Below the pieces are notes generated by a model that was given only the letters and a program-made list of their open reading frames with translations, was not told where the DNA came from and did no database searches. A DNA stretch of 10,988 nt, from positions 1-10,988 of the forward strand of contig JAEZLD010000217.1 of NCBI GenBank assembly GCA_023415335.1, given 5' to 3'. A program made the translations under genes and the position numbers. Source of the stretch: Bacillota bacterium. GTDB taxonomy: Bacteria; Bacillota; Clostridia; Clostridiales; Caloramatoraceae. Shown here piece after piece: positions 4,720 through 10,988 of this stretch; positions within the stretch are counted from its first letter, which is position 1, and every line of letters starts with the position of its first letter.

Positions 4720-5964
4720 TTATAATACAATCCCATTTTCATCAAACTTCTTAATCAACAGATTCATATCTGATGGTATAGAAATAGGCTCGCCACATGC
4801 TTTTATGGCATTAGCAACGTCCTTAAGCCCATTGCCTGTAACCACTGACACTACGGTTGCATCGGATGGTATTTTTCCCTCTTCACATAGCTTCTTTAAG
4901 CCAGCAGCTCCCGTAACTCCGGCAGGCTCGCCAAATATACCACAGGTCATACCTACCAGCTTCTGTGCTTCCATTATCTCCTGGTCTGTAACGTTGACTG
5001 TAATACCACTAGACTCCTTTATAGCCGCAATCGCCTTATCCGCATTCCGTGGAACCCCTACCGCTATAGAATCAGCCAGGGTGTTTTCCTCCATAGGATA
5101 CCAGGCCTCATTGTTCTTAACAGCACGATTTATAGGATGGCACCCCTCAGCCTGGGCAGAAATAAGCCTTGGCAGCTTGTCTATAAAGCCTATGGAATAT
5201 AAATCCTTAAAGCCCTTCCAAACTCCTGCAATGGTGCATCCATCCCCTACAGATATAGCCAGGTAATCAGGCATCTCCCAATTAAGCTGTTCTGCAATTT
5301 CAAGTGCGACGGTCTTTTTCCCTTCGGAAAGGTATGGATTGATTGCTGCATTACGGTTATACCAGCCCCACTTATCTATAGCCTGTTTTGACAGTTCGAA
5401 GGTTTCCTCATAGCTCCCCTGAACGGAAATAACATTAGCCCCAAAGGTCATAAGCTGGGCCACCTTTCCCTTAGGTGCCCTGGATGGTACAAAAATGAAT
5501 GTTTTTAAGCCTGCAGCGGCGGCATTTCCTGCAAGAGATGATGCTGCGTTTCCAGTTGAGGAACATGCAATAACCTGGGCTCCTGCTTCCTTAGCCTTTG
5601 CTACAGCCATTGCTGATGCACGGTCCTTTAAAGATGCGGTTGGGTTCTGTCCATCATCCTTTATCCAAAGCTTCTTTATTCCAAGCAGCTTTGCAAGGCT
5701 CTGCTCCTCGTACAGTGGGGACCAACCCACCCGCAGAGGAGTATCAGAGGTTGTTTCCTCAACAGGAAGAAGCTCTCTATAACGCCACATGGATTGGGTT
5801 CTTCTTTCCTTTAAAACCTCTTTTGAAAAAACCGTACGGATATAGTCATAATCATAAATAATATCCAGTATTCCTCCACAGGAACAGTTAGTAAGGTTAG
5901 GTACAGCCTCATACTCCTTTCCACATCTTACGCATTTACCGTATTTTACATTTTTCACTGCCAT
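4720..5964 (-). CDS. Threonine-synthase-like PLP-dependent enzyme (fold type II)
   Basis: A 414-residue cytoplasmic PLP enzyme. The N-terminus has a zinc-ribbon-like cysteine set C11-x2-C14 and C27-x-C29, common in threonine synthases. The PLP-binding lysine is K113 in NPTASLKDRASAMA; SSTGNAASSLAGNAAAAG (135-152) holds the PLP-binding STGN loop; ISVGDGCTIAGVWKGF (237-252) is the cofactor-phosphate loop; VTGNGLKD (375-382) lies near the C-terminus. Threonine synthase makes threonine from O-phosphohomoserine, but two motifs differ from the common forms (NPTGSFKDRG, and GNAGN in the phosphate loop), and no hom or thrB gene is adjacent. Here it sits between two YheO/DauR-type regulators and beside ygeY, ygeW and a carbamate kinase gene, where E. 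coli has the PLP ammonia-lyase ygeX. It may therefore be a catabolic lyase or a beta/gamma-replacement enzyme; true threonine synthase remains possible. Start: AAAGGA 6 nt before the ATG. Confidence 0.85.
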   Translation of the reverse strand: MAVKNVKYGKCVRCGKEYEAVPNLTNCSCGGILDIIYDYDYIRTVFSKEVLKERRTQSMWRYRELLPVEETTSDTPLRVGWSPLYEEQSLAKLLGIKKLWIKDDGQNPTASLKDRASAMAVAKAKEAGAQVIACSSTGNAASSLAGNAAAAGLKTFIFVPSRAPKGKVAQLMTFGANVISVQGSYEETFELSKQAIDKWGWYNRNAAINPYLSEGKKTVALEIAEQLNWEMPDYLAISVGDGCTIAGVWKGFKDLYSIGFIDKLPRLISAQAEGCHPINRAVKNNEAWYPMEENTLADSIAVGVPRNADKAIAAIKESSGITVNVTDQEIMEAQKLVGMTCGIFGEPAGVTGAAGLKKLCEEGKIPSDATVVSVVTGNGLKDVANAIKACGEPISIPSDMNLLIKKFDENGIVL

Positions 5965-5985
5965 TCACCATCCTTTATAAAATGA

Positions 5986-6008
5986 GACAGACTTGTTACT
6001 TGTCTGTC
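5986..6008 (-). other. Hairpin between the second regulator and the threonine-synthase-like gene
   Basis: GACAGAC (5986-5992) and GTCTGTC (6002-6008) are perfect complements around a 9-nt loop that carries the repeated ACTTGT/TACTTGT sequence. On the minus strand it is followed by TCATTTTAT, then directly by the AAAGGA ribosome binding site of the next gene. It may be a weak terminator for the regulator, an attenuator in a shared transcript, or an operator in DNA. I found no convincing promoter between 6009 and 6100, so read-through from the regulator gene is plausible. Confidence 0.45.
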
Positions 6009-6100
6009 CCTTAAATTGATGCTTGTAAGTTATAATGATTGCGTTGTTTACTTTTGCTTCTCATCGTTGTGAAAACAGACCCCTTTTGTTAATGGCAATG

Positions 6101-6757
6101 TCAATCGTCGTTCTCTTCTCCTCTTTTTAAATCCAGGTATGAATATAATGTATATTTGGATATTCCAAAAAACTTAGAAATCTTATCTCCGGATTTTGTT
6201 ATAAGGAAAGCACCATTCTGGTTTAAAAATTGAATTGCCCTGACCTTTTCATCCTTTGTCATCATTGCAGGAGGCTTACCTATCAGCTTAATTGACTGGT
6301 CAATGAGATCATCAAGAAGCTCACTTACATTATTAGTTATCCTGTCTGGTTCATTTAGGTTAGGTTTATTAGGAGAAATAAGATCCTTTAAGGCAGTTTC
6401 AACTGTAGCCAAAGCTGATATGTCATAATTAATTCCTAAAATCGCCGAAACCTTTCCCTCATTGTCCCTTATGTATACTGTAGAAGACTTGAGTATCCTT
6501 CCGTCGCTTGTTTTAGTTAAATATGAAAGATGGTCCTCCGGATCCGCATTGTCGCTACTAAGCCGTTCAAGAACAACACGGGAAGGTCCATCTCCAACCT
6601 TGCGCCCTGATACATGTCCATTTTCTATTGCATAAATTGAATGCTCTGCTGTTTGCTCTGATACTCTGTGAACGACAACCTCACAATTACTTCCAAACTG
6701 TGCTGCAATGGCCTTTGCCAGTTTTCCAAGCTCCTTCATTTCACTATCCGTCAGCAT
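6101..6757 (-). CDS. YheO/DauR-type transcriptional regulator (PAS-like domain plus HTH), second copy
   Basis: A 218-residue cytoplasmic regulator with the same two-domain layout as the one at 3836-4471. The ligand-binding YheO/PAS-like domain (~6-125) shows SNCEVVVHRV, NGHVSGRKVGDG, RILKSSTVYIRDNEGK and LGINYDIS. The HTH domain (~155-212) shows GKPPAMMTKDEKVRAIQFL and ISKFFGISKYTLYSYL. Start: AGGAGGG ends 4 nt before the ATG, and no longer frame competes. The gene is divergent from the ygeY-ygeW-carbamate kinase operon across a 194-bp promoter region, which makes it the best candidate regulator of that operon. Transcription may also continue into the threonine-synthase-like gene 136 bp downstream. 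The ligand is unknown; by analogy to DauR and by the operon content, an amino acid or carbamoyl/ureido amino acid is a reasonable guess. The two copies have clearly diverged, so they are not a recent duplication. Confidence 0.9.
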   Translation of the reverse strand: MLTDSEMKELGKLAKAIAAQFGSNCEVVVHRVSEQTAEHSIYAIENGHVSGRKVGDGPSRVVLERLSSDNADPEDHLSYLTKTSDGRILKSSTVYIRDNEGKVSAILGINYDISALATVETALKDLISPNKPNLNEPDRITNNVSELLDDLIDQSIKLIGKPPAMMTKDEKVRAIQFLNQNGAFLITKSGDKISKFFGISKYTLYSYLDLKRGEENDD

Positions 6758-6802
6758 ATACCCTCCTAATAAACATACTATTAAAGTATAATTTCTAATT
6801 AT

Positions 6803-6830
6803 ATAATATCATAAATGATGTATAAATCAA
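6803..6830 (-). promoter_or_regulatory. Candidate promoter of the second YheO-type regulator gene
   Basis: Minus strand: TTGATT (6825-6830), 16-nt spacer, TATTAT (6803-6808) preceded by TGA (extended -10). Transcription would start near 6796 with a ~39-nt leader. The spacer holds a 12-bp palindrome ATCATAAATGAT (6808-6819), placed where a bound protein would block polymerase. Other AT-rich -10 choices exist (for example TATACT closer to the gene). Confidence 0.5.
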
Positions 6831-6872
6831 TTCGAAAACTCAAAAAGATTTTTAGGTAATATAATTATTTGT

Positions 6873-6900
6873 TTGACTTGTGGAAATCCTATGATAAAAT
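6873..6900 (+). promoter_or_regulatory. Promoter of the ygeY-ygeW-carbamate kinase operon
   Basis: TTGACT (6873-6878), 16-nt spacer, TAAAAT (6895-6900) preceded by TGA, an extended -10. Predicted transcription start is near 6907, giving a ~45-nt leader. The -35 elements of this promoter and the divergent regulator promoter are only 42 bp apart, so one bound regulator could control both. No sigma-54 type -24/-12 element was seen. Confidence 0.65.
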
Positions 6901-6951
6901 ATTATTATAAGGATAAAATTCTCTATTTATATTATTGATGGAGGTGCATTT

Positions 6952-8328
6952 ATGGACGTTAATTTTGAAGCGATCAAATCAAAAGCAGAAGGCTACAAGG
7001 ATGCTATGAGCAGCTTCCTGCGTGACCTTATTGCTATACCCTCAGAGTCCTGCCAAGAGGAAGGCGTTATCAAAAGAACCATTGAGGAAATGAAGAAGCT
7101 TGGTTTCGACAAAGCAGAAATTGATCCACAGGGAAATGCCCTTGGTTGGATGGGTACAGGGGAAAAAATAATAGCTTTTGACGGCCACATCGACACTGTT
7201 GGTATTGGAAACATAGCCAACTGGGAGCATGATCCTTACAAGGGCTATGAAACTGAAGACATTATATACGGACGAGGCGGCTCCGACCAGGAGGGTGGCG
7301 TTGTTTCAGCTGTATACGGTGCAAAGATTATGAAGGATCTGAATCTCATACCCGAAGGCTATAAGATTCTTGTAACTGCTACTGTACAGGAGGAAGACTG
7401 TGACGGCTTATGCTGGCAGTACATACATAATGAGGATGGCATAACTCCTGAATTCGTTGTTTCAACTGAGCCTACAGATGGAGGAATTTATCGCGGCCAT
7501 AGAGGACGTATGGAAATAAGAGTAGACGTAAAGGGTGTTTCCTGCCATGGCTCCGCTCCAGAACGTGGTGATAATGCTATATATAAGATGGCAGACATTC
7601 TCCAGGATATAAGGGCATTAAATGAAAATGACGCTGATGAGAATACAGAAATAAAGGGTCTTGTAAAAATGCTTGATCCTAAATATAATCCTGAGCACTA
7701 TGAGGATGCCAGATTCCTTGGCCGTGGAACAATAACTACTTCCCAGATATTCTATACCTCACCTTCCCGCTGTGCAGTTGCAGACTCCTGTTCTGTTTCA
7801 TTGGACCGCAGGATGACTGCCGGAGAAACCTGGGATTCTTGCCTTAAGGAAATCGAAGAGCTTCCATCCTGCAAAAAATATGCTAAGGATGTAAAGGTAT
7901 CTATGTATATGTATGACTGCCCAGCATGGACAGGCCTAAAGTATGAGACTGAGTGCTACTTCCCAACATGGATTAATAAAGAAACCTCTGCCCATGTACA
8001 GGCTTTAGCAGATGCTCATAAGGCATTATATGGTGAGAAGCGTGTCGGCCATCCATCAGCTATGGACAAGAGGAATCGCCCTCTCATAGATAAATGGACC
8101 TTCTCAACTAATGGCGTTTCCATACAGGGTCGCTATGGAATTCCTTGCGTTGGCTTTGGACCAGGAGCAGAGTCACAGGCTCATGCGCCAAATGAAATAA
8201 CCTGGAAGGAAGACCTTGTACGCTGTGCAGCTGTTTATGCAGCAGTTCCAGCATTGTATAAGGAAGAAAACAAGACCAGTGATATTTCCCAGTTTAGAGC
8301 AGGAAAAACCAATAACAACATTAAATAA
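6952..8328 (+). CDS. ygeY: YgeY-family M20 metallohydrolase
   Basis: A cytoplasmic di-zinc amidohydrolase of the M20 family (peptidases, deacetylases, carbamoyl-amino-acid hydrolases). Expected metal ligands are visible: H79 and D81 of HID, D112 of GRGGSDQEGG, E147/E148 of VQEED (general base and ligand), E173 of VSTEPT, and H411 of AHAPNE; H199 in CHGSAPERGDNA is the conserved lid-domain histidine. Very strong recall match to E. coli YgeY across FLRD, IPSESC, SDQEGG, VQEEDCDGLCWQYI, RGRMEIR, SPSRCAVADSC, ECYFPTW and DKWTFSTNGVSI. At 458 residues it is longer than the ~400 I recall for E. coli, with additions near 223-252, near 361-378 and a polar tail after ~437. The family is annotated as linked to selenium metabolism through genome context, but no selenium gene or in-frame TGA appears here. 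Start: GGAGGTG 5 nt before the ATG. First gene of the operon; ygeW follows 34 bp later. The substrate is unproven, probably a ureido or peptide-like compound. Confidence 0.92.
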   Translation: MDVNFEAIKSKAEGYKDAMSSFLRDLIAIPSESCQEEGVIKRTIEEMKKLGFDKAEIDPQGNALGWMGTGEKIIAFDGHIDTVGIGNIANWEHDPYKGYETEDIIYGRGGSDQEGGVVSAVYGAKIMKDLNLIPEGYKILVTATVQEEDCDGLCWQYIHNEDGITPEFVVSTEPTDGGIYRGHRGRMEIRVDVKGVSCHGSAPERGDNAIYKMADILQDIRALNENDADENTEIKGLVKMLDPKYNPEHYEDARFLGRGTITTSQIFYTSPSRCAVADSCSVSLDRRMTAGETWDSCLKEIEELPSCKKYAKDVKVSMYMYDCPAWTGLKYETECYFPTWINKETSAHVQALADAHKALYGEKRVGHPSAMDKRNRPLIDKWTFSTNGVSIQGRYGIPCVGFGPGAESQAHAPNEITWKEDLVRCAAVYAAVPALYKEENKTSDISQFRAGKTNNNIK

Positions 8329-8362
8329 TATTTTAATATAATATTTTAAGGAGGCTATTCAC

Positions 8363-9556
8363 ATGAGCAAAACCGGTAAGCTTGCCCGTAAGTTAGAAAA
8401 ACTTGAAGCCCGCAACCTTTATATGAATGATTTCTTCTGGACCTGGGATAAAACCAGAGACGAACTGGATGCAATTCTTACAGTTGCAGATGCCCTCAGA
8501 GACTTAAGAGAGAGAAACATTTCCCCTAAGGTGTTTGATTCCGGGTTAGGAATTTCAATATTCCGTGATAATTCCACACGTACACGTTTCTCCTTCGCAT
8601 CTGCTTGTAATATGCTTGGACTTGAGGTTAGTGACCTTGATGAAAAGGTAAGCCAGATTGCTCATGGTGAAACTGTAAGAGAAACTGCCAATATGGTTTC
8701 CTTCATGGCTGACGTAATAGGCATCCGTGATGATATGTTCATAGGCGAAGGCCACAAATACCAGAAGACCTTTGTTGATGCAGCAGCACAGGGCTATAAG
8801 GATGGCATACTAGAGCAGAGGCCTACCCTTGTTAACCTTCAGTGTGATGTAGACCACCCAACACAGTGTATGGCTGACCTTCTTCATGTTATCCATGAAT
8901 TCGGAGGAGTTGAAAACCTTAAGGGTAAGAAGGTTGCTATGACATGGGCATACTCACCTTCCTATGGTAAACCACTATCAGTTCCACAGGGAGTTATAGG
9001 ACTGTTCACACGCTTTGGAATGGACGTAACTCTTGCTCATCCAGAGGGATATGAGGTTATGCCTGAGGTTGAGGAAGTTGCAAGGAAGAACGCAGAAGCC
9101 TCCGGATGCACCTTCACAAAGACCAATTCTATGGAGGAAGCCTTCAAGGATGCGGATATTGTATATCCAAAGTCATGGGCTCCATTCGCTGCCATGGAAG
9201 AGCGTACAAAGCTTTATCAGGATGGTGACAAGGCTGGTATTGATGAGCTGGAGAAAAAACTGCTTGCACAGAATGCTCAGCATAAGGATTGGACATGCTC
9301 AGAGGATATGATGAAGCTTACAAAGGAAGGTAAGGCACTTTACCTGCACTGCCTGCCAGCTGATATAACCGGAGTTTCCTGTAAGGAAGGAGAGGTTGAC
9401 GCTTCTGTGTTTGACCGCTATATTGATCCTCTTTACAAGCAGGCCTCCTATAAGCCTTATATAATTGCTGCAATGATATTTATGTCAAAGATAAAGGATC
9501 CAGTTGCTGCGCTAAAAGCTCTTGACGGCTCTGACAATAAGAGAAAGATATATTAA
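8363..9556 (+). CDS. ygeW: Knotted carbamoyltransferase YgeW
   Basis: A 397-residue cytoplasmic transcarbamylase, matching the length of E. coli YgeW (~396). It has the carbamoyl-phosphate loop STRTRFSF (71-78), DHPTQCMADL (164-173; HPxQ contact), the aspartate/ornithine-transcarbamylase-like HCLPAD (329-334), and long YgeW-specific stretches such as HGETVRETANM (101-111), AMTWAYSPSYGKPLSVPQG (192-210), YPKSWAPF and GVSCKEGEV. Enzymes of this fold move a carbamoyl group between carbamoyl phosphate and an amine; the YgeW branch has the knotted topology shared with N-acetyl- and N-succinylornithine transcarbamylases. Its native acceptor is not established as far as I know. Paired with carbamate kinase downstream, it probably works in the catabolic direction, releasing carbamoyl phosphate from a ureido amino acid (inference). 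Start: AAGGAGG 8 nt before the ATG. Confidence 0.95.
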   Translation: MSKTGKLARKLEKLEARNLYMNDFFWTWDKTRDELDAILTVADALRDLRERNISPKVFDSGLGISIFRDNSTRTRFSFASACNMLGLEVSDLDEKVSQIAHGETVRETANMVSFMADVIGIRDDMFIGEGHKYQKTFVDAAAQGYKDGILEQRPTLVNLQCDVDHPTQCMADLLHVIHEFGGVENLKGKKVAMTWAYSPSYGKPLSVPQGVIGLFTRFGMDVTLAHPEGYEVMPEVEEVARKNAEASGCTFTKTNSMEEAFKDADIVYPKSWAPFAAMEERTKLYQDGDKAGIDELEKKLLAQNAQHKDWTCSEDMMKLTKEGKALYLHCLPADITGVSCKEGEVDASVFDRYIDPLYKQASYKPYIIAAMIFMSKIKDPVAALKALDGSDNKRKIY

Positions 9557-9623
9557 TTAGATAAACAGGTAATTTCCATCGTTTAGTATTATAAGTACAA
9601 TATAACGAGAAAGGAATATATTT

Positions 9624-10556
9624 ATGAGTCGCATTGTTATTGCTCTTGGAGGTAATGCTCTTGGAACAACTCTTCCTGAACAAGCGTTAGCTGTTAGGGA
9701 AACTGCCAAGGCAGTTGTGGATTTAATTGAAGAAGGTCACCAGGTTATCGTCGTTCACGGCAATGGACCACAGGTGGGTATTATTAATAATGCCATGACC
9801 TCTCTTTGCCGTGAGGATAAAACCCAGGGAATCACTCCCCTGTCTGTTTGTGGAGCTATGAGTCAGGCCTATATAGGCTATGACGTGCAGAATGCACTCC
9901 GCGAAGAAATGCTGAATCGCGAAATAAACAAGCCTGTTACAACAATAATTACTCAGGTGGTAGTAGATTCAGAAGACCCTGCCTTTAAGAATCCTACAAA
10001 GCCAATTGGCAAATTCATTTCAAAGGATGAAGCAGAGCAGCTTGCTGCTAAGACCGGCTATATAATGAAGGAGGATTCCGGAAGGGGTTATAGACGCTAT
10101 GTTGCTTCTCCTAAGCCTATAGATATTGTAGAAGCTGATATAATAAAGTCACTGTCTGAGAATGACACCATTGTTGTAACCTGCGGAGGAGGCGGAATTC
10201 CTGTTGTAAGAAGTGGCAATGGCCTTAAAGGCATAGGTGCTGTTATTGATAAGGATTTTGCGGCAGAGCTTCTTGCAGAAAAGCTGGATGCCGATATGCT
10301 TATCATTCTTACAGCCGTAGAAAAGGTAGCTATAAACTTCAGGAAAGAAAACGAAGAGTGGCTGTCAGAGCTTACACCGGATATGGCCAGGACCTATATA
10401 GCTGAAAACCAGTTTGCACCAGGATCTATGCTTCCAAAGGTAGAGGCTGCAGTGAAGTTTGCAGAATCAAAAGCTGGACGTACAGCCCTTATTACACTGC
10501 TTGAAAAAGCAAAGGATGGTATATCCGGAAGAACCGGTACTCTGGTTCACCAATAA
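9624..10556 (+). CDS. arcC: Carbamate kinase (ArcC/YqeA family)
   Basis: Converts carbamoyl phosphate plus ADP to ATP, CO2 and ammonia, the energy-conserving last step of carbamoyl-compound fermentation; cytoplasmic, usually a dimer. The protein is 310 residues, normal for the family. Amino-acid-kinase fold motifs are clear: ALGGNAL (7-13), VVHGNGPQVG (43-52), NPTKPIGKF (123-131) with the catalytic-site lysines, GRGYRRYVASPKP (153-165), VTCGGGGIPV (185-194) and VIDKDFAAELLA (207-218). It is the last gene of the operon, 67 bp after ygeW, with AAAGGA about 8 nt before the ATG and a strong terminator behind it. arcC is used as the family symbol; by neighbourhood it corresponds to the E. coli yqeA position rather than to an arginine deiminase operon, since no arcA is present in the window. 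Confidence 0.95.
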   Translation: MSRIVIALGGNALGTTLPEQALAVRETAKAVVDLIEEGHQVIVVHGNGPQVGIINNAMTSLCREDKTQGITPLSVCGAMSQAYIGYDVQNALREEMLNREINKPVTTIITQVVVDSEDPAFKNPTKPIGKFISKDEAEQLAAKTGYIMKEDSGRGYRRYVASPKPIDIVEADIIKSLSENDTIVVTCGGGGIPVVRSGNGLKGIGAVIDKDFAAELLAEKLDADMLIILTAVEKVAINFRKENEEWLSELTPDMARTYIAENQFAPGSMLPKVEAAVKFAESKAGRTALITLLEKAKDGISGRTGTLVHQ

Positions 10557-10591
10557 ATTAAACAGTTTTCGCTGTAAAGTGATTGAAGCCA

Positions 10592-10637
10592 GAGAGCCTA
10601 CTGATATGATAATCAAATCAGTAGGCTCTCCTTTTTA
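10592..10637 (+). terminator. Terminator of the ygeY-ygeW-carbamate kinase operon
   Basis: Perfect 14-bp stem GAGAGCCTACTGAT (10592-10605) with ATCAGTAGGCTCTC (10617-10630), 11-nt loop, followed by CTTTTTAT. It begins 36 nt after the carbamate kinase stop codon. Confidence 0.93.
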
Positions 10638-10651
10638 TACACATACCATAT

Positions 10652-10691
10652 AAAAAACGGTACACTCCTCATGAGAAATGCACCGTTTTTA
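10652..10691 (-). terminator. Terminator facing glyA, probably bidirectional
   Basis: AAAAACGGTACA (10653-10664) pairs with TGCACCGTTTTT (10679-10690) with one mismatch, around a loop containing the palindrome CTCATGAG. On the minus strand it ends in six Ts (As at 10652-10657), and on the plus strand in five, so it can stop both glyA transcripts and any read-through from the operon. It lies ~100 nt beyond the glyA stop; I see nothing gene-like in between (10692-10791). Confidence 0.8.
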
Positions 10692-10791
10692 TTTTATAAA
10701 ACTGTATCCTTATGGCTTTTATCTGGTATCTGTTTTTAGCATGACCAATAGAAAATGTCTCTGTTGGAATTCATACTTTACTATTATTACA

Positions 10792-10988
10792 CTAATATAT
10801 TGGGAACCTTCCACAAAGCTCATTAACCTCACTGCGTATAGCATCGGCACTTCCGTCAAAATCCCTGGCAGCCATAGCCATAAGCTCTGCTATCTTAACC
10901 ATCTCAGGCTCCTTGAAGCCGCGGCTTGTAATAGCTGGAGTGCCAACACGGATACCGCTTGTTACAAACGGCTTTTCAGGGTCGTTTG
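10792..10988 (-). CDS. glyA: Serine hydroxymethyltransferase, C-terminal part (cut by window edge)
   Basis: The last ~65 residues of a fold type I PLP enzyme that interconverts serine and glycine using tetrahydrofolate. The visible sequence begins NDPEKPFVTSGIRVGTPA and continues ITSRGFKEPEMVKIAELM, the highly conserved C-terminal signature (PFVTSGIRxGTPAxTxRGF) in which the arginine of SGIR binds the substrate carboxylate. It ends with the typical VNELCGRFPIY and a TAG stop. The N-terminal domains and PLP lysine are outside the window. It is convergent with the carbamate kinase operon and separated by two terminators, so it is a different transcription unit. Confidence 0.95.
   Translation of the reverse strand, partial: NDPEKPFVTSGIRVGTPAITSRGFKEPEMVKIAELMAMAARDFDGSADAIRSEVNELCGRFPIY

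Noticed and set aside
5495..5861. Two overlapping plus-strand reading frames opposite the threonine-synthase-like gene
   Set aside because: They lie entirely antisense to a well-supported gene and encode no recognisable domain.
6952..8328. Possible selenocysteine codon or SECIS element, because the YgeY family is tied to selenium metabolism by genome context
   Set aside because: The frame has no in-frame TGA, and no selenium gene is seen in the window; the link in the family is by association only.
9557..9623. Possible internal promoter between ygeW and the carbamate kinase gene (TATAAG/TATAAC-like sequences)
   Set aside because: No matching -35 element at suitable spacing; the gap is short enough for one operon.

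Overview
The window looks like low-GC, anaerobic Firmicutes DNA (class Clostridia). Genes carry many AGA/AGG arginine and ATA isoleucine codons, Shine-Dalgarno sequences are strong (GGAGG types), promoters are AT-rich with extended -10 elements, intergenic DNA is very AT-rich, and the protein families are typical of amino-acid- or purine-fermenting clostridia. I cannot name genus or species. No rRNA, tRNA, CRISPR array, insertion sequence or prophage gene was seen.

Left part (1-2161, all minus strand): a macro-domain protein with a C-terminal HTH-like module (1112-2161), then an OmpR/PhoB-type response regulator (290-988), then the start of its partner sensor kinase (1-293, cut by the window edge). 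The kinase starts with TTG overlapping the regulator's stop codon. Two TTAAGATT boxes 11 bp apart lie upstream of the regulator.

Middle (2162-6757): a very AT-rich 440-bp divergent region leads into a plus-strand branched-chain aminotransferase gene (2602-3672). Convergent to it are three minus-strand genes: a YheO/DauR-type PAS-HTH regulator (3836-4471), a threonine-synthase-like PLP enzyme (4720-5964) and a second YheO/DauR-type regulator (6101-6757). Hairpin terminators separate most of these units.

Right part (6952-10556, plus strand): a three-gene operon divergent from the second regulator. It encodes a YgeY-type M20 hydrolase, the knotted carbamoyltransferase YgeW and a carbamate kinase, and ends at a perfect 14-bp terminator stem. 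Convergent with it is the 3' end of glyA (serine hydroxymethyltransferase), cut by the right edge.

How the genes may work together: in E. coli, ygeW, ygeY and a carbamate kinase gene (yqeA) sit beside ygeX (2,3-diaminopropionate ammonia-lyase) in a cluster linked to anaerobic purine/ureide breakdown. Here YgeX is absent and a threonine-synthase-like PLP enzyme lies nearby, between two amino-acid-responsive-type regulators. The likely logic (inference) is that a ureido/carbamoyl amino acid is processed by YgeY and YgeW, carbamoyl phosphate is turned into ATP, CO2 and ammonia by carbamate kinase, and the freed amino acid goes to the PLP enzyme. The substrate is unknown, and this variant cluster is the most interesting item in the window.
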